A stretch of DNA of 17,025 nt, from positions 1 to 17,025 of the forward strand of contig PLYD01000078.1 of assembly GCA_003151665.1 (NCBI GenBank), written 5' to 3'. Under the pieces are notes generated by a model that saw only the letters and a list, made by a program, of their open reading frames with translations, ran no database searches and was not told where the DNA came from. Made by a program: the position numbers and the translations under genes. Shown one piece after another: positions 1 through 6,800 of the stretch. Source of the DNA: Candidatus Dormiibacterota bacterium. GTDB taxonomy: Bacteria; Chloroflexota; Dormibacteria; Dormibacterales; Dormibacteraceae. Position 1 is the stretch's first letter, and the number at the start of each line of letters is the position of its first letter.

Positions 1-893
1 CTGTCGTCGACATCGATGACCACGAGCTTGGCGCCCTCCGCAAAGACCGGCGGCTGCCCGAAGTTCAGTCGAAAATCGAGCGGCACGCCGATGACGAGGA
101 TCAGGTCCGCCTCACCAAGGGCCGGGCCGCGAGCGCGTGGAAAGAACAGTGGATGGCCAGGCGGGAGCATGCCGCGGGCCATTCCGTTGACGCAAAGCGG
201 AAGGCTTGATCCCTCGACCAGCTGCGTCAGCTCCGCCTCCGCGTGCGACCACCAAACGCCGCCGCCGGCAATGACCGCCGGCTTCTCGGCGGCCTTGATC
301 AGGCGCGCTGCGTGCGCTATCGCGTCCGGGTCGGGGGACGGACCGAGGTCTGGGGTCAGGTGCTCGGTTGCCTCCGGGACGTCGGCGGCACCGAAGAACG
401 TGTCGATGGGAACGTCCATAAAGACCGGACCGGTGCGCCGGCTCAACGCGGTGCGCATCGATTCGGAGGCCATCCGGTACGCCTGGTCCGGGGATTCGAG
501 CGTCATAGCTTGCTTGCTGATCGTCTTGACGACGGCGACGTGGTCCAGCTCCTGGAGCGAGCCCATGCCCCACCGCGCCTGTGGCGCGCGGCCACCGACC
601 AGGAACATCGGGCTGTCGCCAGAGCTGGCCTGCGCGAGAGCCGACGTCGAGTTGGTCACGCCTGGACCAGCGGTGACTGCTGCGACTCCACACTCGCGCG
701 TCACCTTCGCCCATCCCTCCGCGGCGAATGCAGCGGACTGTTCATGCCGCACGTCGATGATGCGGATGCCGTGCTCGGCCGCCCCGGTGAGGATCGGCCA
801 GATGTGGCCGCCGTTCAGGGTGAAGAGATGGCTTGTCCCGGCACGTTTGAGCGCCAGTGCAATCAGCTCACCGGTATTGACTGTGTCCGTCAC
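1..893 (-). CDS. ilvG: IlvG-type thiamine diphosphate enzyme (acetolactate synthase large-subunit family), C-terminus cut by window edge
   Basis: About 297 N-terminal residues are visible; the rest of a roughly 550-residue protein lies beyond base 1. Residues 1-170 form the ThDP pyrimidine-binding domain. It carries the cofactor-activating Glu51 in RHEQSAAFAAEG, then TAGPGVTN and RWGMGSLQELDHV. From about residue 185 the central domain begins (AVIAGGGVWW, NGMARGM, LGEADLILVIGVPLDFR). From memory this pattern matches mycobacterial IlvG closely, more so than the main biosynthetic IlvB. Known family chemistry is decarboxylation of a 2-keto acid and ligation to a second carbonyl, but IlvG-type proteins are not firmly shown to make acetolactate, so the substrate is open. 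The GTG start at 893 overlaps the TGA of the asparaginase gene by 4 bases, which implies translational coupling. The C-terminal ThDP diphosphate-binding domain cannot be checked here. Confidence 0.9.
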   Translation of the reverse strand, partial: MTDTVNTGELIALALKRAGTSHLFTLNGGHIWPILTGAAEHGIRIIDVRHEQSAAFAAEGWAKVTRECGVAAVTAGPGVTNSTSALAQASSGDSPMFLVGGRAPQARWGMGSLQELDHVAVVKTISKQAMTLESPDQAYRMASESMRTALSRRTGPVFMDVPIDTFFGAADVPEATEHLTPDLGPSPDPDAIAHAARLIKAAEKPAVIAGGGVWWSHAEAELTQLVEGSSLPLCVNGMARGMLPPGHPLFFPRARGPALGEADLILVIGVPLDFRLNFGQPPVFAEGAKLVVIDVDD

Positions 894-1711
894 TCGGCAA
901 CAGCGAACGGCATCGCCGGTGTGTTGAAAGCCGCCTGAGGCGAGCCCTCCCGTCCGATGACGATCACGCCTCCGACCGCGTGCATCGCAGACTCGAGCAG
1001 CGCGATGGCCCCGTTGGCGACAGCCGCCGGATCCATCCCATGCTCCAGCTCTATCACCATGAGGCGCGCGAGCCCCAGGCGCATGAACGCCTCACCCTGC
1101 CCGGTACCGCAAACCGCGCCGAAGCGGTCATCCGCGAACATGCCGGCGCCGGGGATCGGAGAGTCGCCGATCCGTCCAGGCCACTTGTTGTGGACCCCTC
1201 CGGTCGAGACGGCCACCGCGAGGTGGCCTTCGGAATCGCGGGCAACGGCCCCGACCGTGTCACCTTCTGCGCCGTGCTGCTGGCGCTCGCGGTCGATGAT
1301 GAAGGTGGACGGATCGCACAGCTCGACGCCATGTGATCGGGCGAATCGCGACGCCCCGTCCCCGACCAGCAGCACATGCCTGCCATCCTTCATGACCTCC
1401 ATCGCCAGGTCGATCGGATGCCTCACATCGCGGACGGCGCCCACGCCACCGGCCCGCAGCTGGGAACCCTCCATCACGCCGGCGTCGAGCTCGACGTCAC
1501 CCTCGAGGTTCAGGCAGGCTCCGATTCCGGCGTTGAGCAGTGGCTCATCTTCGAGCTGGCGGACGGCGGCCACGACTGCGGCGAGGGCGCCACTGCCGAT
1601 GAGCGCCCAACCCGCCGCGAGGGCTCGCTCGACCGCCGCCTGCCGCTGCGGGCGCTCGGCCACAGGCACCGGCCCAGCACCGCCGTGGACGATCAGAGCT
1701 GGGCGTGCCAC
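890..1711 (-). CDS. iaaA: Isoaspartyl peptidase / plant-type L-asparaginase (Ntn-hydrolase)
   Basis: A 273-residue member of the type 2 asparaginase family, which cleaves itself into alpha and beta subunits and hydrolyses isoaspartyl dipeptides and asparagine. The expected nucleophile is Thr152 in GDTVGAVARD, which becomes the first residue of the beta subunit after autocleavage. Downstream are the family signatures STGGVHNKWPGRIGDSPIPG (169-188) and GTGQGEAF (202-209). The N-terminus starts directly with ALIVHGGAG, so there is no signal peptide and the enzyme is cytoplasmic. It is slightly shorter than the usual 300-320 residues. The start is GTG at 1711; an AGG lies a few bases upstream but the ribosome site is weak. 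It overlaps the following ThDP enzyme gene by 4 bases. With pcm in the same window it could belong to isoaspartate damage handling, but the two genes are not adjacent. Confidence 0.92.
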   Translation of the reverse strand: MARPALIVHGGAGPVPVAERPQRQAAVERALAAGWALIGSGALAAVVAAVRQLEDEPLLNAGIGACLNLEGDVELDAGVMEGSQLRAGGVGAVRDVRHPIDLAMEVMKDGRHVLLVGDGASRFARSHGVELCDPSTFIIDRERQQHGAEGDTVGAVARDSEGHLAVAVSTGGVHNKWPGRIGDSPIPGAGMFADDRFGAVCGTGQGEAFMRLGLARLMVIELEHGMDPAAVANGAIALLESAMHAVGGVIVIGREGSPQAAFNTPAMPFAVAE

Positions 1712-1736
1712 TTAGACCTGGCGTAAAGCTTGACCA

Positions 1737-1762
1737 TCGGTTCGCCGAGATGGTGGAACCGA
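1737..1762 (-). other. Small inverted repeat between the Arg-rich gene and the asparaginase gene
   Basis: TCGGTTC (1737-1743) and GAACCGA (1756-1762) are a perfect 7-base inverted repeat with a 12-base loop. It lies in the roughly 100-base gap upstream of the GTG start at 1711. No T-run follows on the minus strand, so it is not a standard intrinsic terminator. It could be an RNA processing or attenuation element, or chance. Confidence 0.3.
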
Positions 1763-1811
1763 GGCGCGGCGGCCGCATGGCACGGCCGGCGCCCGGGACG
1801 CCTGCAGCGGC

Positions 1812-2042
1812 CTAGAGTCGTGGCTCAGGCCAGGATTCTCGGCGCTCCAGCGTGCGGCGTTCCGCAATCCGCCGGTCGAATGGAAACAGCACCCGGCGCC
1901 CTGCGGCGGCTCGAACCGGATCCCGCCTCTCACCAAATCTGCGCTCGCCGGTGGACCGCCGCCCGTCTTCAACTCGCCGCTCGCTACCGCGAGGCACCAA
2001 AAGATCGCGTGCCGATAGGTCGCCCTCACCCTCGTTTCTCAT
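1812..2042 (-). CDS. Small arginine-rich protein with repeated ERR/DRR motifs, function unknown
   Basis: Predicted protein of 76 residues starting at ATG 2042; a TTG start at 2051 would add three residues. It lies a few bases after the ThyX-like stop on the same strand, so it is probably cotranscribed. The sequence is dominated by arginine pairs at 4-8 residue spacing: SERR, DGRR, GERRFGERR, AGRR, FDRR and AERRTLERR. No catalytic motif, signal peptide or membrane segment is visible. Small proteins with this [GDE]-x-RR pattern are annotated as hypothetical in many bacteria. The high positive charge would allow nucleic-acid or acidic-partner binding, but that is inference. No competing gene occupies the stretch, although an Arg-rich translation can also arise by chance in GC-rich DNA, so the call is moderate. 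Confidence 0.5.
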   Translation of the reverse strand: MRNEGEGDLSARDLLVPRGSERRVEDGRRSTGERRFGERRDPVRAAAGRRVLFPFDRRIAERRTLERRESWPEPRL

Positions 2043-2053
2043 AGCGGTCAATG

Positions 2054-3679
2054 CTAAGGGACCCGATCGCGCTGGGGACGATCAGCGACGCGCTGGTTGC
2101 TGTCGAGCGCGCTCAGCTTCTCGTCGAGCCGCCGCTCCGACCGCCGGCGCTCCAGCTCGTCACCGGGGCCCATGTCGACGAACTTGGCGTAGCGCGCGAG
2201 GCGAGGATGGACCTCAGCCACGAGCCGGAACATCTCCTGCGCGACCCAGCGATAGTCGGGGTGGCCCTGCGGCGTCGTCCTCAGCTCGCAGAGGTGGTAG
2301 ATCTCGCGCAGGTTGACCCGGAAGTACCAGCGCAGCCGGAAGGCAAGCGGCACCACGTACTGCGCCAGGGCCGGGCCGGCGTCGCGCTCGATCCGCCCAT
2401 GGGCGGCAGCAGCAGCGTCGGCGGCGGATCGAAACTCTGCTTCCATGCCGAGCTCAGCCAGGCCGGCCGGTACGTCGTAGCCGAGCGAAGTGCCGAGAAG
2501 CTGCCTGTCCTGGGTGAGCATTCGGTGCCTGTGCAGGTCGCGATAGGCGGCGAAGTTGGCGACGATCTCGAAGTTGTACAGCGCGTGCTCGAGCGCGCGG
2601 GGGGGCCGCTGCCGGCGGTTGGTGCGGTCGCCAAGGATGGTTTCGAGAACAGTCGCGTCGTCTCCCTCCTGCTCTTTCCAGCCGGCATCCGAGTGAGGGA
2701 AAAGGGCAGCGGCCACCACCCTGCGCTCGGCGTCGGGGTCGTGCTCCAGGAGCGTGACGCTGGGGCCCGTGCTCGGGCGACCCAGACGCTGCGCGAGGCG
2801 CGCCGTCTGCGATCGAGCCCTGGCGATGCGCTCGGCCGCAGGCGCCCCATAGCGCTCGTCGACTGCCCGCTTGACGAAGGAGGGGATGACAAGGTTCAGC
2901 TCGCCATGCAGGTCGCCGGCCAGGCCGCGACATTCCGCAAGCTCGCTTGCCGCCAGCTTGGTGATGAGGTATTCGAACGCGCGGCCGTTGCCGTACAGGC
3001 CGAGGTTCGTCAGCGTTCCCGCCGGGAGAAGCCCACGCAGCATATCGAGGGCCTTGGCGCGGGTGGCTGACTTCCAGGCCCTATCCGTTTCACCCGCCTC
3101 GAGGGAAAATCGCTCGCGTATCGACTGTGTCAGCGGCTCGATCAGACGGCTGTAAGCCTGGAACAGCGCGTCGCACGCCGGCTCATAGGCCGGATGCGCC
3201 AGCTCGGGGCCGCGATAGTAGAGGTGCTTGCCGTCGGGTCCCGGCCTGTCAAACCGCACGTAGCGAGTCGATTTCTCGAGCGGAGAGATGCCGATGCGGC
3301 TGTCCTCGAGGGCTTTGGCGGCCAGGGTCGAGACACGCTCCAGCGCAACGTGGGCGCCGGCCAGCTCTGCGACCGAATCGTCCCCGTAGCCGACCAACAC
3401 TCGCTCGTAGAACTCCTCAGCACGGCGGACAGCGACAGTATCGTCCGCTCCGGCCTCCGCCCCGGCGAGCTGCGCGAACCCGGAGTCGGGCTCGTTGATG
3501 AACTCCTCCAGGAGCACGCGCCGCAGGCTCTTTTCGGTTCGCGAATAGCGCGAGAAAAGGGCTCCCTTGACCACCTCGGGCAGGTTGCGCAAGGCGAAAA
3601 CCGGCCGGTCCATGTTGGTGAAGAATCGGGCGAGCAAAGCGGTTTCGGCCGCGGTGAACTCGGCTGGGCTCTCGGTCAC
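2054..3679 (-). CDS. thyX: Double-domain FAD-dependent thymidylate synthase (ThyX)-like protein
   Basis: A 541-residue protein, about twice the length of a normal ThyX (220-250 residues), built from two ThyX-like halves. The first half contains the S-x-R-Y part of the ThyX signature (EKSTRY, 135-140) and a downstream helix pair (GLLPAGTLTN to EYLITKL, about 216-242). The second half contains the RHR part (DLHRHRMLTQDRQ, 381-393) and the matching downstream region (YVVPLAFRLRWYFRVNLREI, 441-460, then CELRTTPQGHPDYR). Canonical ThyX uses a continuous RHRx7Sx(S/T)R-type motif for FAD and dUMP binding. Neither half has it complete, so thymidylate synthase activity is not certain even though the family is clear. 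The start is GTG at 3679; an internal ATG at codon 23 is an alternative. A -10-like TAGGAT lies 9 bases upstream, and a perfect DnaA box lies in the same intergenic region. Confidence 0.82.
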   Translation of the reverse strand: MTESPAEFTAAETALLARFFTNMDRPVFALRNLPEVVKGALFSRYSRTEKSLRRVLLEEFINEPDSGFAQLAGAEAGADDTVAVRRAEEFYERVLVGYGDDSVAELAGAHVALERVSTLAAKALEDSRIGISPLEKSTRYVRFDRPGPDGKHLYYRGPELAHPAYEPACDALFQAYSRLIEPLTQSIRERFSLEAGETDRAWKSATRAKALDMLRGLLPAGTLTNLGLYGNGRAFEYLITKLAASELAECRGLAGDLHGELNLVIPSFVKRAVDERYGAPAAERIARARSQTARLAQRLGRPSTGPSVTLLEHDPDAERRVVAAALFPHSDAGWKEQEGDDATVLETILGDRTNRRQRPPRALEHALYNFEIVANFAAYRDLHRHRMLTQDRQLLGTSLGYDVPAGLAELGMEAEFRSAADAAAAAHGRIERDAGPALAQYVVPLAFRLRWYFRVNLREIYHLCELRTTPQGHPDYRWVAQEMFRLVAEVHPRLARYAKFVDMGPGDELERRRSERRLDEKLSALDSNQRVADRPQRDRVP

Positions 3680-3821
3680 TCCGCCCGTATCCTAGACCCC
3701 GCCTGCCGGCCGGAACTTTGTCCCCGAGTTATCCACAGCCATGTTAAAAACTGCCTGCAAAACCCCGACAGAGCAGCAACGTCCGCTCTGGTCGCCGCCG
3801 TTCCGGTAGCCTCGGTTGCCA
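3680..3821. promoter_or_regulatory. Divergent promoter region between thyX-like and methyltransferase genes
   Basis: This 142-base non-coding stretch separates two divergently transcribed units. On the minus strand TAGGAT (3689-3694) sits 9 bases before the GTG of the thyX-like gene. On the plus strand TAGCCT (3807-3812) sits 9 bases before the ATG of the methyltransferase. Both fit the TANNNT form of a -10 element and neither gene has a clear Shine-Dalgarno, so very short or absent leaders are likely. No convincing -35 hexamer is visible. The region also contains a DnaA box at 3729-3737. Confidence 0.5.
3729..3737 (+). promoter_or_regulatory. Perfect DnaA box (TTATCCACA)
   Basis: Exact match to the high-affinity consensus TTATNCACA, located about 50 bases upstream of the thyX-like start and about 90 bases upstream of the methyltransferase start. 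A near-match TTGTCCCCG precedes it at about 3718-3726. No dnaA, dnaN, rpmH or AT-rich unwinding element accompanies it, so a replication origin here is unlikely. A role as a DnaA-responsive regulatory site is possible. Confidence 0.45.
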
Positions 3822-4628
3822 ATGCAGAACACAATCAGTCCACCTTTGTCCATCGACTGGGAACAGCAATGGCGGTCGCTCGTCGCCGAGCGCGCCGCGG
3901 CCGCCGGCGGCCACAGCGACCCGGGTTACTGGGACCGCCGGGCTCCGACTTTCGCCAGGTCAACCCAAGCGCGCTCTGACGCCTTCCTGGACGTTCTTGC
4001 GCCTTACATCTCACCACGCAAAACGCTGATCGACGTCGGCGCCGGCTCAGGACGGCACGCTGTCCCACTCGCCGAGCGCCTCGAATGGGTCACCGCGGTC
4101 GAGCCCTCTGAGGGGATGCGCGCGCTGATCCCACATCGCGACAACATGACAGTCGTCGCCAGCACCTGGCAGGACGCTGCCGTGGCGCCCGCCGATCTGC
4201 TGATCTGCTCGCATGTCCTATACGGAGTCGAAGATCCGGTCTCCTTCATCACCAAGATGGAGACGTCCGCCCGCGAACGGATTTTCATAATGCTCCGCGA
4301 ATCGCCGATGGCCCACCTCGGGGCTCTGGTCCGCGATCGGATGCTGGGTGAAGGGCCTCGTCTGCCGCGTTTCAGCGACCTCTTCATGCTCCTGATTCAG
4401 ATGGGCATCGCGCCGGATGTGAAATTCACGAGCTACCCGAACCCCCAGCGATACGCCGACATGGACGAGGCGCTTGCCGACTGCCAGGCGATGATCGGCG
4501 ACCGGTGGGACGAGGAGGGAGGCCGGCCCATCGTCCAAGGCTTGCTCGAGCGAGATGGAGACGAGCTCGTGTTCAACGGCGGCGTCACGCTGACCGGGAT
4601 TGCGCATTGGCAACCACAGAGTCGCTGA
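3822..4628 (+). CDS. Class I SAM-dependent methyltransferase, substrate unknown
   Basis: A 268-residue soluble protein with a class I Rossmann methyltransferase core. Motif I is LIDVGAGSGRHAVPLA (69-84), followed by the acidic end of strand 2 in VTAVEPSEGM (90-99), where Glu94 would bind the ribose hydroxyls of SAM. Motif IV-like ADLLICSHVLYGVEDP follows. The N-terminus (WEQQWRSL, GYWDRRAPTFAR) is a short helical extension typical of small-molecule methyltransferases. The C-terminal third is variable and gives no substrate clue. I chose the ATG at 3822 because a TANNNT hexamer precedes it; a TTG two codons upstream is the alternative. It is the first gene of a three-gene cassette and its 3' end overlaps the acetyltransferase start by about 22 bases, so the products probably act in one pathway. 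Confidence 0.87.
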   Translation: MQNTISPPLSIDWEQQWRSLVAERAAAAGGHSDPGYWDRRAPTFARSTQARSDAFLDVLAPYISPRKTLIDVGAGSGRHAVPLAERLEWVTAVEPSEGMRALIPHRDNMTVVASTWQDAAVAPADLLICSHVLYGVEDPVSFITKMETSARERIFIMLRESPMAHLGALVRDRMLGEGPRLPRFSDLFMLLIQMGIAPDVKFTSYPNPQRYADMDEALADCQAMIGDRWDEEGGRPIVQGLLERDGDELVFNGGVTLTGIAHWQPQSR

Positions 4629-5479
4629 AGTTCAGCGGCGGCGATCTCGTCATCCGGCCGGTAAGGACGGCCGATCGCGAGCGCGTCATCGAGCTCTGTC
4701 GCGATATCTGGGACGGGCACGACTACGTGCCGCGCGTGTTCGACGACTGGGTGTCCGACTCCGGCTCCGCGTTCCAGGCAATCGAGCTCGACGGAACCGT
4801 GGTCGGGCTGCAGCGCCTGCGCCCCTATGCCCCCGGCCTGCTCTGGTACGAGGGCCTGCGCGTCGCGAGCAGCCACCGCCGCCAGGGCCTGGCGCGCCAC
4901 ATGCTGCAGTCGGCCATCGCCGAGGCGCGCGAGCAAAACTTTCGCGAGGTGCGCCTGGCGACAGGCAACCCGGCCGCCGCCAAGCTCTTCGAAGAGGTCG
5001 GGTTCGTCCGGCTGCAGGACAACAGGTGGTGGAAGGGGATGCGGGTCGAGGGCGGTGAGTCAGCGCGCATACCTGGACCAAGCGAAGCCGACAAGCTCTG
5101 GGCCGCCATCTCCTCGAGCCCAGGCATTGAGCTTTGGGGCGGTGTCACCGCCGATTTCCGCGGTGCCCAGGACGTCGGCGCCAAAGAGCTTTCAAGGCTG
5201 GCCGGAATCGGGATGTTGAGGTCCGGGCCGGGCGGGCGCGCGATCGTTGGGCTCCGGGAGCCGTGGGGCAACAACCTCGCGGTTGCGTTTGTCGCCGGCA
5301 AGGGAGGTGCGCTGCGGGACCTTTTGCTCGCACTGCGTTTTGAAGCTGACGCGGATGGCCTCGATGACGTGACGGTTGCCCTGCCGCGCAACCACCCGGC
5401 GGGCGATGACCTGCGAGCCAGCGGATACGATTTCGCAAATGACGACGACACCAGCTACATCTACGGATTGAAGCTCTAG
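4607..5479 (+). CDS. GNAT-family N-acetyltransferase with degenerate second domain
   Basis: Protein of 290 residues from a TTG start at 4607 that overlaps the methyltransferase gene; no ATG is available near the true N-terminus, which begins with DLVIRPV. The acetyl-CoA-binding motif A is LRVASSHRRQGLARHML (84-100), with the RRQGLA pyrophosphate loop. Motif B is NPAAAKLFEEVGF (121-133). An early segment, IWDGHDYVP (34-42), recalls the NAT16/histidine acetyltransferase group, but this comes from memory and is not proof of substrate. Residues about 150-290 form a second region whose end (LRASGYDF to SYIYGLKL) looks like the last strands of another GNAT fold. It lacks a clear acetyl-CoA loop, so that half may be a structural or substrate-binding remnant. 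The next gene starts only 3 bases after its stop. Confidence 0.87.
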   Translation: MATTESLKFSGGDLVIRPVRTADRERVIELCRDIWDGHDYVPRVFDDWVSDSGSAFQAIELDGTVVGLQRLRPYAPGLLWYEGLRVASSHRRQGLARHMLQSAIAEAREQNFREVRLATGNPAAAKLFEEVGFVRLQDNRWWKGMRVEGGESARIPGPSEADKLWAAISSSPGIELWGGVTADFRGAQDVGAKELSRLAGIGMLRSGPGGRAIVGLREPWGNNLAVAFVAGKGGALRDLLLALRFEADADGLDDVTVALPRNHPAGDDLRASGYDFANDDDTSYIYGLKL

Positions 5480-5482
5480 CCA

Positions 5483-6706
5483 GTGTCGCGTCGCTACGTG
5501 ATCCTCGGCAACGGCATCTCCGGGCAGACGGCTGCGGAGGAGCTGCGCAAGCTCGAGCCGGATTCCTCGATCGTGATGATCGCCGCGGAGCGCCATCCCC
5601 TTTACAACCGGGTCGCGCTGCCGAGATATCTCCGAGGCCAGGTGCGCCGCGAGAAAGTGTTCATGCGCACCGAAGAGGACTACAGCAAACAGAACCTCGA
5701 CATTCACCTCGAGACGTGGGCGACCGAGATCGACACCGGCGCCAAGGTCGTGCGCACGAACCGCAACCAGGAGTTCCAATACGACGCCCTGCTGATCGCC
5801 ACCGGCGGCCGCCCGAAGCCGCCGCCGTGGCCAGGCTCGGACGAGGTTTCGCCGACCATCGGCTTTCAGACGCTGGATGACACGGACGCGATCATCGAGA
5901 AGGCTGACGCTGCCGAGAGGGTGCTGGTGATGGGCGGGAGCTTTATCGGCTACGAGCTCGCGGAGGGCGTGAGCTTCCGCAAGAAGGCAACGCTCACGTG
6001 GATCATGCGTGGGCCGTGGTTCCTCCGTTACGTGCTGGACGCAGAGGGTGGGCAGCTGTGCCGGCAGCTGGGTGAGTCCCAGGGCGTCGAGTTCATCACG
6101 TCGGACGAGGTTCAGAAGTTCAGTCGTAAGAACGGCCGGTTCACCGCCGAGACCGTCAACGGACACCACGTCGACTTCGACGTCCTCACATATGGAGTCG
6201 GCCTCGACTACTACACGGAACCGGTCAGCGGCACCGGCATCGAGCTGAACAAAGGGATCGTCACCAACTCCAGGCTGCAGACTTCGGTCCCCGGCATTTA
6301 TGCGGCAGGCGACATCGCCGTCTTCTACGACCTGATGGTCGAGCGCCACAACCAGATGGGCACGTGGGACAACGCCGAGGCACATGGCAAAGTCGCGGCG
6401 CACAACATGACCGGACAGTCGGAGGAGTTCTTTGACGTTCCGACGTACACGACGACGATGTTCGGGTCGACCCTGGCGGTTATGGGCGTGACGCCGGACG
6501 TGCAGCCCGACCTGGAGTCGGTGCGGACCTACAGCCTCGAGGAGAAGTTCTACCGCAAGCTGTTCTTCAAGGACGACAAGCTGGTCGGCGCGATCATGAT
6601 CGGACCGCCCAAGGGCCGCAAGAAGCTGATCGAGATCATGCGGTCGCGCCGGCGAATCGAGCGCCCGAAACAAGAGCTGCTGGACCCTAACAACCTCAAG
6701 GATTAA
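5483..6706 (+). CDS. FAD/NAD(P)-dependent oxidoreductase (NirB-N/rubredoxin-reductase-like)
   Basis: A 407-residue two-dinucleotide-binding flavoprotein that would pass electrons from NAD(P)H through FAD to an unknown acceptor. The FAD-binding Rossmann loop is VILGNGISGQTAAEEL (6-21). The ATG-type motif is LLIATGGRP (103-111), the NAD(P) loop is VLVMGGSFIGYELAEG (147-162), and the second FAD motif is GIYAAGDIAVF (271-281). The conserved PLYNRVALPRYL segment (39-50) is typical of the nitrite-reductase-small-domain and ferredoxin/rubredoxin reductase branch. No CxxC redox disulfide is present at the usual disulfide-reductase position, so it is not a thioredoxin- or lipoamide-type enzyme. It starts with GTG 3 bases after the acetyltransferase stop, so it is probably translated from the same mRNA. 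No ferredoxin or rubredoxin partner is encoded nearby. Confidence 0.9.
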   Translation: MSRRYVILGNGISGQTAAEELRKLEPDSSIVMIAAERHPLYNRVALPRYLRGQVRREKVFMRTEEDYSKQNLDIHLETWATEIDTGAKVVRTNRNQEFQYDALLIATGGRPKPPPWPGSDEVSPTIGFQTLDDTDAIIEKADAAERVLVMGGSFIGYELAEGVSFRKKATLTWIMRGPWFLRYVLDAEGGQLCRQLGESQGVEFITSDEVQKFSRKNGRFTAETVNGHHVDFDVLTYGVGLDYYTEPVSGTGIELNKGIVTNSRLQTSVPGIYAAGDIAVFYDLMVERHNQMGTWDNAEAHGKVAAHNMTGQSEEFFDVPTYTTTMFGSTLAVMGVTPDVQPDLESVRTYSLEEKFYRKLFFKDDKLVGAIMIGPPKGRKKLIEIMRSRRRIERPKQELLDPNNLKD

Positions 6707-6800
6707 GCGATGGCCTGGGCGACCCGCTCGGGCTGTCGCATCAGTAGCGAGAGCGCAGTGAACCCGCGGGGACGGGAGTCGCTAACCTGATCCCAACCAC

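Noticed and set aside
16..927. Long plus-strand open frame over the IlvG-like gene
   Set aside because: Ser/Arg/Pro-rich translation without motifs; the opposite strand encodes a clear ThDP enzyme with catalytic Glu and family signatures.
1737..1762. tRNA or intrinsic terminator at the inverted repeat
   Set aside because: No cloverleaf arms or acceptor pairing, and no T-run follows the stem on either strand.
3718..3737. Replication origin at the DnaA box
   Set aside because: Only one perfect box, no AT-rich unwinding element and no dnaA, dnaN, gyrB, rpmH or parA neighbours.
5192..6673. 493-codon minus-strand open frame across the flavoprotein gene
   Set aside because: Shadow of a high-GC gene; the plus strand has intact FAD and NAD(P) motifs, and the minus translation has none.
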